In this document: positions 7,616 to 17,700 of the stretch, one piece after another
How the letters are laid out: every line of letters starts with the position of its first letter
Position numbering within the stretch: the first letter of the stretch is position 1
Source: Vibrio sinus
Lineage (GTDB): Bacteria > Pseudomonadota > Gammaproteobacteria > Enterobacterales > Vibrionaceae
Length of the DNA stretch: 64,000 nucleotides
Direction: 5' to 3'
NCBI RefSeq assembly: GCF_023634645.1
Contig: NZ_JAMKMR010000019.1
Span: 1-64,000, forward strand
Made by a program: the position numbers and the translations under genes
The notes under the pieces: generated by a model
What the model saw: the letters and a program-made list of their open reading frames with translations, nothing else
What the model was told of the DNA's origin: nothing
Databases searched by the model: none

Positions 7616-9538
7616 TTAACTTTCCTGTTGCATTGCTTCAAGTTCTTCCCATCGCTCGAAGGCAATTTCTAATTCCTGCTCATGAGCAGAAAGTTGATCT
7701 AAAACGGGTTGGGTTACCTCTACGGATTGACTGAAAAACTCTGGATCATTCACTTGCGCTTGCAAAGTATCGATCTGCTCTTCTAGCTCTTCTAATCGAG
7801 CGGGAAGAGACTCTAGTTCTCGTTGCAATTTATAAGATAACTTTTTGCTTTTGTTGCTTTTCGTAACCTGTGGTTCCTTTACTCTTTCAGGTTTACTTGG
7901 TGTATTCGGTTTTGGGTTCTCTCGCTCTCTGGACTGTAGCACTTGCTCACGTTGCTGTTGGGCATCATGATAACCACCGACAAACTCTTCAATGATTCCA
8001 TTGCCTTCAAATATCCAGCTGGTCGTGACGGTGTTATCAACAAATTCACGATCGTGGCTTACAAGAAGCAAAGTACCCTGATAATTGGCAAGCAAATCTT
8101 CTAAAAGTTCCAAAGTTTCGATATCTAAATCGTTAGTAGGTTCATCCAACACAAGCAAGTTGTTAGACTTTAGAAAGATTCGGGCGAGCAATAAACGGTT
8201 TTTCTCCCCTCCAGACAAAGCCTTAACAGGCGTTCGAGCACGTTTAGGGGGAAACAAGAAGTCTTGCAAATAACTTAAGGCATGACGCTGGCGGCCTCCC
8301 ACCATCACCTCTTGCTTACCGTCCGCTAGATTGTCGATAACGGTTTTTTCAGGATCCAACGCTTCACGATATTGGTCAAAATACGCCACTTCCAGCTTAG
8401 TGCCACAATGCAGCCTGCCGCTATCGGCCTGAAGATCGCCAAGTAAGATTTTTAACAGCGTACTTTTACCGCAACCATTCGGGCCAATCAGAGCAATTCT
8501 GTCGCCACGCATGATATTAAAGCTAAAGTCTTTAACTATGCTTTGATTTTCGTACTCGTAATTGAGGTTTTCTGCTTCAAAGACAATCTTGCCAGAGCGA
8601 ACCGCATCATCGATTTGCAGATTAACCTTACCTTGCACCTCAACACGTTCACTACGCTCTTGGCGAAGCTTCTTCAGGGCTCTTACGCGGCCTTCATTAC
8701 GGGTACGTCGTGCTTTAATACCTTGGCGAATCCACACTTCTTCTTGGGCGAGCTTTTTGTCGAATTCTGCGTTTTGCATTTCTTCAATACGGAGCAGCTC
8801 TTCTTTCTCTTGGAGGTAATTTTCATAATCACCAGGGAAAGAGTTCAACTGGCCACGGTCCAAATCAACAATTCGGGTCGCCATGGATTTGATGAACGCA
8901 CGGTCGTGAGAAATAAAGATAATCGAACCACGGAAGTCCTTAAGAAACCCTTCTAGCCACTCAATGGTTGTCACGTCTAAGTGGTTAGTCGGCTCGTCCA
9001 ACAATAGCACGTCTGGATCGCAGACCAACGCTCTTGCTAACGCCGCTTTGCGCTGCCAACCGCCTGATAACTCGGTTAACTTAGTATGACCATCAAGATT
9101 TAACGCACCTAGAATGTTCTTGATGCGATCTTCAAATCGCCATGCGCCTGCGTGTTCAAGCTGCTCTTGCACTCGAGCAAGCTTTTGAATGTTTTGCTCA
9201 GTCGGTGACTCAGCAACAAGATCGAGCAGATCTTGATAGATCTTCAGCTGCTCACCTATCTCAGCCAAGCCATCAGCCACATAGTCAAACACGGTGGCCG
9301 TTTCATTTCTCGGCGGATCTTGTTCTAGTCGTGACACCACTACATCTTGTGACACTTGAAATTTGCCGTCATCTAGCAAGATTTCTCCTGCGATGACTTT
9401 CATCAAGGTTGATTTACCAGCGCCATTGCGCCCAACCAAACATACTCTTTCCGACTCTTGTAGCGCAAAGTCTGCATGATCCAGCAGTGGATGGTCACCG
9501 AATGCTAACTGACCATTATGAATTGTGAGTAATGCCAT
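7616..9538 (-). CDS. uup: ABC-F ATPase Uup
   Basis: Uup is a soluble ABC-F protein with two ATPase domains, linked to ribosome function and to suppression of precise transposon excision. The 640-aa product has Walker A motifs at residues 36-44 (GRNGAGKST) and about 352-360 (GPNGCGKST), signature motifs LSGGWQRK and LSGGEKNR, and Walker B motifs LLLDEPTNHLD and LVLDEPTNDLD. The Lys-rich linker and C-terminal coiled coil (DNA-binding in E. coli Uup) occupy the last ~100 residues. No membrane segments. Its start overlaps the upstream glutaredoxin-like gene by 23 bp, so translation is probably coupled. Confidence 0.93.
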   Translation of the reverse strand: MALLTIHNGQLAFGDHPLLDHADFALQESERVCLVGRNGAGKSTLMKVIAGEILLDDGKFQVSQDVVVSRLEQDPPRNETATVFDYVADGLAEIGEQLKIYQDLLDLVAESPTEQNIQKLARVQEQLEHAGAWRFEDRIKNILGALNLDGHTKLTELSGGWQRKAALARALVCDPDVLLLDEPTNHLDVTTIEWLEGFLKDFRGSIIFISHDRAFIKSMATRIVDLDRGQLNSFPGDYENYLQEKEELLRIEEMQNAEFDKKLAQEEVWIRQGIKARRTRNEGRVRALKKLRQERSERVEVQGKVNLQIDDAVRSGKIVFEAENLNYEYENQSIVKDFSFNIMRGDRIALIGPNGCGKSTLLKILLGDLQADSGRLHCGTKLEVAYFDQYREALDPEKTVIDNLADGKQEVMVGGRQRHALSYLQDFLFPPKRARTPVKALSGGEKNRLLLARIFLKSNNLLVLDEPTNDLDIETLELLEDLLANYQGTLLLVSHDREFVDNTVTTSWIFEGNGIIEEFVGGYHDAQQQREQVLQSRERENPKPNTPSKPERVKEPQVTKSNKSKKLSYKLQRELESLPARLEELEEQIDTLQAQVNDPEFFSQSVEVTQPVLDQLSAHEQELEIAFERWEELEAMQQES

Positions 9539-9761
9539 TATTTTCTAACCATTGTTGTAATTGTATTGAGTCGAAGGGCCAGCCTAACTCTGAAGCGCCA
9601 TAGGACAAGACGGGAATTGTGACACCGTAGCGTTCAAACAGCTTATCATCAAATGCGATGTCGACTATCTCTACCTTAAGTCCCAAATTCAATTCAGAAA
9701 TGAGCCCAAATGCCAATTCACATAGGTGGCACCCTTCCGTGCTGTACAATTTGAGCGTCAT
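9516..9761 (-). CDS. Glutaredoxin-like protein (DUF836)
   Basis: 81-aa mini-thioredoxin-fold protein starting MTLKLYSTEGCHLC with an active-site CxxC at residues 10-13 and the cis-Pro loop in VTIPVLSYG. It matches the DUF836/glutaredoxin-like family. A thiol-redox role is inferred; the partner is unknown. The gene is 13 bp downstream of rlmKL and overlaps uup by 23 bp, pointing to an rlmKL-grx-uup-DUF3466 operon. No anomaly. Confidence 0.85.
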   Translation of the reverse strand: MTLKLYSTEGCHLCELAFGLISELNLGLKVEIVDIAFDDKLFERYGVTIPVLSYGASELGWPFDSIQLQQWLENNGITHNS

Positions 9762-9774
9762 TGAATCTACCTCT

Positions 9775-11916
9775 TTATGCCTTATGTGTGATTAACCAGC
9801 AATTGTGGATGTGTTTGTTACGCGAAAAATCAAGTGGCAATGTTTTTGCGGAAATATTACGCGCCTCTAATCCAAGCTCGTTTAGTGCATCCATGTCCAT
9901 TTTGAAGTGGCGCTTGTTATTGGAGAACACAATCGTGCCGCCCTCTTTGAGCAAACGCTTTAAGTTAGTCATCAACATTATGTGATCACGCTGAACATCG
10001 AAGCTTTGTTCCATACGCTTAGAATTAGAGAACGTAGGCGGATCAATAAAAATCAAGTCGAACTGCTTGGCGCTCTTTTCTAACCACTGCAGACAATCCG
10101 CTTGCTCGTATTGGTGCTGTCGCCCCACTTGACCATTGAGCTGCATATTATCTTTCGCCCAATCTAAGTAGGTGTTCGACATATCGACTGTCGTTGTCGA
10201 TTTCGCGCCACCACATGCTGCATGTACCGTTGCCGAGCCCGTGTAGGCGAACAAGTTTAGGAAATCTTTCCCTTGGGCCATTTCACCGAGCATTTTTCGC
10301 GTCAGCTTGTGATCCAAGAACAGACCAGTATCGAGGTAATCATACAAGTTAACGATTAACTTCACTCCATATTCGTTGGCATGAAGTTTTTCAGATTCAC
10401 TACTGAGTTTTTGATATTGCGAACGCCCTTTCTGCTTTTGGCGAACTTTTAACACCACTTTGTTTGCGTCCATTCCTGTTACTTGAATAGAAGCACGAAT
10501 AATGTCTGTCAAACGACGACTGGCTTTCTCTTCTGGAATGTCTTTTGGCGCTGCGTATTCTTGGATCACCATATATTCTTGATAGAGATCGATAGCAACG
10601 TTGTACTCAGGCAAATCTGCATCATAAATGCGGTAGCAATCGAGCCCTTCTTTTCGCGCCCACTTGCCAATTTTACCGATATTCTTCTTCAATCGATTGG
10701 CGAAATCTGGTGCGACTAAAGACTGTCCAGCTGACTCTGCCTTTCCATTTTCAGTGTTCGATTGCGATGAAGGTGTACTAGATATTTGGTAGTTCTTTTG
10801 GTGACATTGTAACGCACCGTTGTTTAACTTGAATTGCTTTTCGGCACGCATGCGTAAACAACTTAATAACTCATTATCGCTTGAGAATATTGAAGCAATT
10901 GAGCCCGGAAACTCGGACTTAAGCTGAGCGCCAAATGTGGTATACAGTGCAATTAAGCCTGGGTGTGTGCCCAAACGTTCACCGTAAGGTGGGTTAGACA
11001 CGATAACACCAGTATCAAAGCCTTCTGGTCTGGTTAGTGTCACAGCATCGGCTTGTTTAAATTCGATCAGTGATTCCACACCGGCTCTACGAGCATTATC
11101 TCTCGCAATCTTTAGCACCTTTGCATCGTTATCAAAGCCATAAAACTTACAGTCAACTTTTTTGACACCACGACGACCTTGGATGCTGGCCTCTGATTTT
11201 ATCTCTGCCCACAGCTCTGGTTCGAAATCTTCTAACGCCTCAAAACCCCATTTTTCGCGTTGTACGCCAGGCGCTATATTACCTGCAATCATCGCCGCTT
11301 CGATAAGTAACGTACCTGAGCCACACATAGGATCGAGCAGCGCTTTGTCTACCGTCCAGCCACTACGCTTGATGATGGCGTTAGCCAGTGTTTCTCGCAA
11401 AGGCGCTCGGCCAGAGCTAGGACGATAACCACGTTGATGAAGGCCACCACCCACCATGTCGATGCCGATCAGTGCTTTGTCTCGATGCAGGCGAACATGA
11501 ATGCGTAAATCTGGTCTTTCTTTACTAATAGAAGGTCTCGGCAAATTTTTCTTTTCGAAGCAATCGACAATGCCATCTTTTACCTTCATCGCACCATATT
11601 GGCTATTACGAATTTCGCGATTGGTACCGTTGAAATCGACGACGAATTTTTTCGTACTGTGGAAAGCATTGAGCCAGTTGACAGACGTTGTCGACAAGTA
11701 CAAATCCATGTCATCGTTACAGTTGAATTCAGATAGGATACGAACAAACCTTGAGGCTAATCTGCTCCACAAACAACAACGATAAATTTGCTCATTCGTT
11801 GCTTTGAATTTTACTCCGGCTTGGACGGGTTTTGCGTTGGATATACCTAGTTCTGATAACTCTTCAACTAACAGGTTTTCTAGCCCATTAGAGGTAACTG
11901 CAAGATATTGATGCAT
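9775..11916 (-). CDS. rlmL: 23S rRNA methyltransferase RlmKL
   Basis: Fused enzyme that makes m2G2445 (RlmL half) and m7G2069 (RlmK half) in 23S rRNA, acting on the nascent large subunit. The start is the Met of MHQYLAVTSNGLENLL, giving 713 aa, close to the E. coli length (702). In order: a THUMP-type N-terminal region, the first SAM domain with DPMCGSGTLLIE and the NPPY motif (VIVSNPPYGERLG), then the second Rossmann SAM domain with DLIFIDPPTFSNSKRME. It heads a tightly packed minus-strand group. A 765-bp gene-free region lies upstream. Confidence 0.95.
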   Translation of the reverse strand: MHQYLAVTSNGLENLLVEELSELGISNAKPVQAGVKFKATNEQIYRCCLWSRLASRFVRILSEFNCNDDMDLYLSTTSVNWLNAFHSTKKFVVDFNGTNREIRNSQYGAMKVKDGIVDCFEKKNLPRPSISKERPDLRIHVRLHRDKALIGIDMVGGGLHQRGYRPSSGRAPLRETLANAIIKRSGWTVDKALLDPMCGSGTLLIEAAMIAGNIAPGVQREKWGFEALEDFEPELWAEIKSEASIQGRRGVKKVDCKFYGFDNDAKVLKIARDNARRAGVESLIEFKQADAVTLTRPEGFDTGVIVSNPPYGERLGTHPGLIALYTTFGAQLKSEFPGSIASIFSSDNELLSCLRMRAEKQFKLNNGALQCHQKNYQISSTPSSQSNTENGKAESAGQSLVAPDFANRLKKNIGKIGKWARKEGLDCYRIYDADLPEYNVAIDLYQEYMVIQEYAAPKDIPEEKASRRLTDIIRASIQVTGMDANKVVLKVRQKQKGRSQYQKLSSESEKLHANEYGVKLIVNLYDYLDTGLFLDHKLTRKMLGEMAQGKDFLNLFAYTGSATVHAACGGAKSTTTVDMSNTYLDWAKDNMQLNGQVGRQHQYEQADCLQWLEKSAKQFDLIFIDPPTFSNSKRMEQSFDVQRDHIMLMTNLKRLLKEGGTIVFSNNKRHFKMDMDALNELGLEARNISAKTLPLDFSRNKHIHNCWLITHKA

Positions 11917-12144
11917 GACACTATTAAATAAGATTGAATGACAGCGGATTATACCTGACATTCGTTTACGATGAAATCGAACATATTCCCAAGTTACTTC
12001 TAAATGCAGTATTAAGAGTAACTGGGTATATACCGAACCACTTTGTTTCGTTATCCTTGCCGCCCTCCACTCCTCCTACTATTGAACTTGCCGCTTCTGT
12101 TGATATCAAGAAACAATGGCAGCATGAATGGTTATGCAATACCA

Positions 12145-12162
12145 ATCTGGTCTATACCAGAT
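12145..12162. repeat. Perfect short palindrome ATCTGGT-CTAT-ACCAGAT
   Basis: Seven-base arms at 12145-12151 and 12156-12162 around a 4-base loop, inside the gene-free region upstream of rlmL. It could be an operator or a remnant of a dispersed repeat. No T run follows, so a terminator is unlikely. Confidence 0.4.
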
Positions 12163-12630
12163 ATAAAATATGGCAGTAATTTAATGACATACAAGTCGAA
12201 AAGAGGAAGATTATTGGTAGTTTGAAGGTGGAAAATCGCTTTAAACTTAGTCAAATTAATATGTAAAGAGATGAAAAAGGTGAAAGATTTTACAATCCCT
12301 ACCGTTTAGAAGTGTCGAATTTGTATGATACCAAGTGCAAACTATTAGAAATAAATATATGAGAAAGTCATAGAGAGGCGTTCACTGAGTCACAAATCTC
12401 AGCCTACTTTTCCTCGAAGGAACCGGTTGAACATGGATTACATTGAGCCAATTTGATACTAAACTCGGTCAGGTTGCACAGTAAACATCTTGGTGGGCCT
12501 GGTTGAAAAGAATGTTCGTGCTACGAGATTAGAATGATGTTTTTATCTTCAAATTACCTGAGAGTATTTAGCAAGAAATTGAGGTGTTTTTCATCAGAGC
12601 GTGCTGCCATTTTGCGACAAATAGCAGGCA

Positions 12631-12651
12631 AAAAAAACGGCCCGAAGGCCG
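12631..12651 (-). terminator. Terminator of zapC
   Basis: CGGCC at 12638-12642 pairs with GGCCG at 12647-12651. On the minus strand the loop is the stable TTCG tetraloop and the stem is followed by a run of T (the seven A at 12631-12637). It lies 31 bp past the zapC stop. Confidence 0.85.
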
Positions 12652-12681
12652 ACACAAAATAAAGCAAAGGAACGAATTTGG

Positions 12682-13227
12682 TTAGCCAGCCATAAACACG
12701 GGCTGACGTGTATGAACCTTATCGATGACCGTAAATCGGTCATGCATTACTTTTATCGCTTGTCCAAACTCTAGCTCCTTACCCGGAGCGAGAATGTAGT
12801 CTTCTAAATCAATAAAAGAGCACAAGCTAGCAGAGTCGCCCACATCAAGTACAATAAAGTGTCCTCTATTGTGTTGGTTCTCCAGATAGATGATATCCCC
12901 TTCTTCTGGAGCGTCGCTACTGTGACTCGCGCGATCGAAAAACCAACTTCTTGGTTGGACGGTCTTATGAAATCTTTTCGCCGCGACACAATATAAAGTT
13001 AATTCTGCTTGTCGTGGCTCATCTATATCTAATGTTGCGATTTGCTCCCTGAACGTTTGAAACGCTGATGCATCGTCAACAGAGAATTCATTGATACCGA
13101 AAGCACAATCTACTAACAGCTTTTTTGGCAGATTGGTCTTAAATACTATGTCATCTCCTAGGTCTAGCATTAAGTAGCCTTCCCTTTCGTCATAGTACCA
13201 AGCCCATTTATCACTTGGTTTCAACAT
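12682..13227 (-). CDS. zapC: Cell division protein ZapC
   Basis: ZapC promotes FtsZ bundling and Z-ring stability at the cytosolic face of the division site. The 181-aa product starts MLKPSDKWAWYYDEREGYLMLDLG and has the family's W-W-Y N-terminal strand pattern and the FFDRASHSSDAPEEGDIIYLENQHNRGHFIVLD region typical of gammaproteobacterial ZapC. It lies downstream of pyrD on the same strand, as in E. coli (pyrD-ycbW), but a terminator separates them. No oddity. Confidence 0.9.
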   Translation of the reverse strand: MLKPSDKWAWYYDEREGYLMLDLGDDIVFKTNLPKKLLVDCAFGINEFSVDDASAFQTFREQIATLDIDEPRQAELTLYCVAAKRFHKTVQPRSWFFDRASHSSDAPEEGDIIYLENQHNRGHFIVLDVGDSASLCSFIDLEDYILAPGKELEFGQAIKVMHDRFTVIDKVHTRQPVFMAG

Positions 13228-13310
13228 CGTTCCTTTTCACTCTTTTTTGTTATCAGATAGACAAATGATTGATTGCCTATATAACACTTTGTAATTCTAT
13301 GAAGGATTGA

Positions 13311-13347
13311 ATAAAAAAAAAGAGGAAAAGCTTCGGCTATTCCTCTT
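13311..13347 (-). terminator. Terminator of pyrD
   Basis: A stem of about 11 bp with one mismatch (13321-13331 against 13337-13347, TTCG at the tip on the plus strand). On the minus strand it is followed by a T run (the A run at 13312-13320). It separates pyrD from zapC. Confidence 0.75.
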
Positions 13348-13388
13348 CAATTTCTTGAAAATTAATGACTAATTTATACCATTTTTAA

Positions 13389-13401
13389 GTGACAGCGTCA
13401 C
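13389..13401. promoter_or_regulatory. matS site (MatP binding)
   Basis: GTGACAGCGTCAC fits the matS consensus GTGACRNYGTCAC at every position. It is intergenic, just beyond the pyrD stop. With matP in the window and a second exact site at 48849, this points to the Ter macrodomain. Confidence 0.8.
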
Positions 13402-13420
13402 TAGTATTTTGTCAGATTAT

Positions 13421-14431
13421 TCAAAGATTTTTGACAATATCTTTTATTAATGATGGGCCTTGATATATAAATCCAGAATATACTTGGACTAGGCTCGCAC
13501 CTGATAGCAGCTTCTCTTTCGCGGCTACGTATGAGTCGATGCCCCCTACTCCAATAATTGGCAACTTACCTTTAAGCTCTTGATTTAATAGTCGAACAAC
13601 CTCAGTACTTCTTGTTTGCAGCGGTCGTCCACTTAACCCGCCAGCTTCATTGGAATTTTTCATTCCTTCAACCAAGGTTCTATCAAGGGTTGTATTGGTT
13701 GCGATAACACCGTCAATCTTGTGTTTAACAAGCGACTGGCATATCTGCTTGATTTCTTGATCGCTAAGATCTGGTGCGATCTTTAATGCTAGAGGTACGT
13801 ATTTTCCGTGAATATTCTCTAGTTTCTTTTGCTTTTCTTTTAATGCAGACAGCAGTTCATCAAGCGCTTCACCATACTGGAGGCTTCTTAGATCAGGCGT
13901 GTTGGGTGAGGATATATTTACCGCAATGTAACTTGCATGTTCGTACACTTTATCCATGCAAATAAGATAATCATCAACGCCTTTTTCAATTGGTGTATCT
14001 TTATTTTTTCCAATATTAATACCGAGTAAACATTTGAATGTTGAGTTTTTAACGTTCTCAACCAAATTATCTACACCTAGGTTATTAAAACCCATTCGGT
14101 TGATGATCCCTTCTGCTTCAACAAGCCTAAATAATCTTGGCTTATCATTACCTGACTGGGGTCTTGGGGTTACTGTCCCTACTTCAACAAAACCAAAACC
14201 CATGGCATCAAATGCTTCTATGCACTCGCCGTTTTTGTCGAGACCGGCAGCAAGGCCAACAGGATTACGAAATGTTAACCCCATGCATTCGACTGGTCGA
14301 TGAGGTAGTTGCTGACGATAAAGAAGATCTAATGGGGTTCCATTAAAACGCTTGAAGTTTTGAATAGCTAAATCGTGCGCTTTTTCAGCATCTAGTTGAA
14401 AAAAGCCCGCTCGTGCAATACGGTAAAGCAT
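13421..14431 (-). CDS. pyrD: Dihydroorotate dehydrogenase (quinone), class 2
   Basis: PyrD oxidises dihydroorotate to orotate at the inner membrane, passing electrons from FMN to quinone in pyrimidine synthesis. The start at MLYRIARAGFFQLDAEKAHDLA has a GGAGG site 5 nt upstream and gives 336 aa, exactly the E. coli length. The amphipathic N-terminal quinone-binding helix, the GLAAGLDKNGE loop, INISSPNTP with the catalytic Ser (class 2), and the FMN-phosphate loops GGLSGRPL and IIGVGGI are all present. The neighbour zapC is downstream, as in E. coli. Confidence 0.96.
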   Translation of the reverse strand: MLYRIARAGFFQLDAEKAHDLAIQNFKRFNGTPLDLLYRQQLPHRPVECMGLTFRNPVGLAAGLDKNGECIEAFDAMGFGFVEVGTVTPRPQSGNDKPRLFRLVEAEGIINRMGFNNLGVDNLVENVKNSTFKCLLGINIGKNKDTPIEKGVDDYLICMDKVYEHASYIAVNISSPNTPDLRSLQYGEALDELLSALKEKQKKLENIHGKYVPLALKIAPDLSDQEIKQICQSLVKHKIDGVIATNTTLDRTLVEGMKNSNEAGGLSGRPLQTRSTEVVRLLNQELKGKLPIIGVGGIDSYVAAKEKLLSGASLVQVYSGFIYQGPSLIKDIVKNL

Positions 14432-14770
14432 TGTGCCTCCGATAAAAATCCCGTGTAAACGGGACAATATTATTTACGCATTTCCAATTTAATTCAATTG
14501 ATATTTTGCTTATAGCCAAACAATTTTATTTGTAATTGGTTTACTTCAATAATAAACAAAATCCTTATATTAGTATCCGCACGTATATCTTTCACATTCT
14601 CTACTCCCCTTTCGTGTTAAAACCAACTGTGTAAATCAAACTAGCAATCACGCCAAAAGGTGACATTGTAACTAGTTGATTTTGGTTATAATAGAAGGAA
14701 TTATCAGTAGATATAAAAAAGCCCGCTACAAGAGCGGGCCTAAGTTTATAGATAGAACCGACTGTATGAA
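14432..14770. other. pyrD upstream region and gdhB terminator
   Basis: 339 bp of AT-rich DNA between pyrD and gdhB, both on the minus strand. It should hold the pyrD promoter; I see no clear operator. The sequence at 14660-14672 differs from matS at one base. The gdhB terminator lies at 14715-14739. No gene is visible. Confidence 0.4.
14715..14739 (-). terminator. Terminator of gdhB
   Basis: GCCCGCT at 14721-14727 pairs with AGCGGGC at 14733-14739 around a 5-base loop. On the minus strand six T (the A run at 14715-14720) follow. It lies 32 bp past the gdhB stop. Confidence 0.9.
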
Positions 14771-17700
14771 TTATTCCTTCGTGGCACAGTTCAAGTTGAG
14801 TAGGTTCAACTCCCTTAATGCGACTGAGAACTTAGCAAATTCATGTACCGAACCCACTTTGAATTCATTGAGAATATTTTCCCAACGATGCAAGGCGACT
14901 TCATTTTGCTCAATCCATTCATCCAGAGCTTTTAACACGTCGAGTTTTTCTGGAGCACAACCACAGTTAAGTACTTGCGCGGTTAGCTGACGTTGTTGCC
15001 AATCCAAATCTTCTCTAAACGCAGCTCTTGCTAGAGCTTGCCAATGGTTTTCTACCGCTTGAGTATTGATTTGTTTTAAGAACCAATGCAAGGACAGGCG
15101 ATCACCTAAATTGAAATAAAGTTTACCGGTTTGCTCGATAGTTTGTTTGCTCTCTCTCGCAACGGAAGAAATATCCAATACCGAGTACAAGCTAGACAAG
15201 CGAGCAACATAGTTTGCCGTTTTAGCGTCAATACCTTTTTCAATCCAAGCTTGAGCAACTTGATTGTGCTCTTCCACTTCATCTGGAACCAGCATTTTCT
15301 CTAGGTTGTCAGCAATGGTTAACACATCGTTGCGATAAAGCTCGATGACTTCTTTTACCGACAGCTTGCCAGTTCGATTGCGAAGCAACCAGCGAGTTAG
15401 TCTGCGTAAAGTACGGCGAACAAAGTAAAGTACATCATATTGCGTTGCTGCATCAGCTTTGTTATCTAACGCACGTACTTTTTTCAGCACATCACCTAGT
15501 GCAAAAATTTCTCGTGCAGCGCTGTAAGCATTAGCAATGTCTACGGCGGTTGAACCTGTTTCCTCTTGCAGACGAGTAATAAAGTTGCACCCTACTTCAT
15601 TGACCATTTGGTTCGCCAGTGCTGTTGCAATAATTTCCGCTCTAAGTGGGTGGTTGTGCATGTGCTTAGAGAATTTTTCGCGCAGCAATGTTGGGAAGTA
15701 ATTGGTAAGCTGTTGTTCATGATATTCGTCATTCGAAATATCATCGTGCGCCAATTCTTCCTTCAATACCATCTTACCGTAGGCCACTAATACCGACAGC
15801 TCAGGTCTAGTCAGAGCAAGTCCAAGCTTTTCTCTTTCAAGCAAGGTTTCGTCATCAGGAATGTATTCTAACGCTCGGTCCAAGTGACCGGCTTTTTCCA
15901 TTGCATGAATAAAACGAATTTGCTCTTTAACAATAGCGACACCATGTTGCTCAGTGACAGAAATGGACTCGGACTGACAATAAGCGTCATCCAACACAAT
16001 TTCGCCCACTTCTTCTTCCATGGATTCCAAAATGTTATTGCGTTGTTTAATTGTTAAGTCACCCTGAGCAACCAAACCATTTAGGAAGATCTTGATGTTA
16101 ACTTCGTTATCCGAGCAATCCACACCACCAACGTTATCTACAAAGTCGGTGTTAACTCGGCCACCATTTAGTGCGAATTCAACACGACCAAGTTGAGTCA
16201 GACCAAGGTTACCACCTTCACCCACCACTTTGGCTTTTAGATCTTTACCGTCGATACGCAATACATCATTGGCGCGATCGCCGACTTCAGTATGCGTTTC
16301 AGTAGAGGCTTTAACATAGGTACCAATACCACCGTTCCAAAGTAAATCCACCTCCATGGAAAGGATCATCTTAATAAGATCGTTTGGTGCGACGGATGAC
16401 CTTTTGGTCCCTAACATTTTTTGAATTTCAGGAGATAGGCTAATTGACTTGGCACGGCGAGAGAAGACACCACCGCCTTTTGAAATCAATTTTGCATCGT
16501 AATCTTCCCAACTTGAGCGTGGCAAATTGAATAAGCGATTACGTTCTTTCCAACTTGGAGCCGATTTAGGATCCGGATCAATAAAGATATGTAGGTGGTT
16601 AAATGCCGCTTGGAGACGAGTATGCTTGGAAAGCAACATACCATTACCAAACACATCACCGGCCATATCACCAACACCGATAGCCGTAAAGTCAGTTTTC
16701 TGGCAGTCGATGCCCATTTCTCTAAAGTGGCGTTTAACCGATTCCCATCCGCCTTTGGCAGTAATACCCATGGCTTTATGGTCATAACCGTTTGAACCAC
16801 CCGATGCAAACGCATCGCCCAACCAGAAGTTGTATTCTTCAGATACTGAGTTGGCCAAATCTGAGAACGTGGCTGTTCCTTTATCTGCTGCAACAACTAG
16901 ATACGGATCGTCTTCATCATGACGAACGACCTGTTTCGGTGGAACAATATCGCCATCAACAACATTGTCAGATACATCCAATAATGCTCTGATGAAACGT
17001 TTATAGCAGCGTTGACCTTCGGCAAATATCTCATCGCGTGAAGAAAGGTTGTGCTGGCGTTTACAAACAAATCCACCTTTTGCTCCAACTGGAACAATCA
17101 CTGTGTTTTTAACTTGTTGCGCTTTAACCAAGCCAAGAATTTCAGTACGGAAATCTTCTTGACGATCAGACCAACGAAGTCCACCACGAGCGACCTTGCC
17201 ACCTCTTAAGTGAACACCTTCAATATCCGGCGCATAAACAAAAATCTCAAACGCTGGCACAGGCTTTGGAATATCTGGGATATCTCTTGGGCTCATCTTC
17301 AAAGATAGCCAAGGCTTCGACTGCTTGTTTTCATCAAGCTGATAGTAGTTAGTTCTCAACGTAGCCGTAATCATTTCCATGTAACGGCGAATGATTCTGT
17401 CATCATCGAGACTTTCTACGTGATCAAGCTGTTCGGTCATCTTCTTGATCAGATCATCTTGACCTTTTTTACTGCCTTTGAATTTTGGATCAAAGCGCTT
17501 AGCGAAAAGTTCAACCAGCCCTTTCGCCAATCCAGGATAGTGACTGAGCGTTTCCTCAATATAGGCTTGACTGAACGGGAATCCGACTTGGCGCATATAT
17601 CTTGCGTATGCACGTAATATTGAGATTTCACGCCCTGTTAATGAGGCACCTAAAACCAAACGGTTAAAGCCATCGCTTTCTAGATCGCCTGCCCAAATTG

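Larger units (their letters stand above)
11917..12681. other. Long gene-free region between rlmL and zapC
   Basis: 765 bp without a credible gene. Short open frames here (for example 11934-12179 on the plus strand) lack good ribosome-binding sites and resemble no family. In E. coli ycbX sits at this place; I see no remnant of it. The region should carry the rlmL promoter, and contains the palindrome at 12145-12162 and the zapC terminator at 12631-12651. It may be decayed DNA or hold an unrecognised RNA. Confidence 0.45.

Noticed and set aside
11934..12179. 81-codon plus-strand ORF between rlmL and zapC
   Set aside because: Starts within the rlmL promoter region without a ribosome-binding site and resembles nothing; not called as a gene.
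14660..14672. matS-like sequence GTGACATTGTAAC
   Set aside because: One mismatch in the conserved right arm (A for C); such near-matches are expected by chance.
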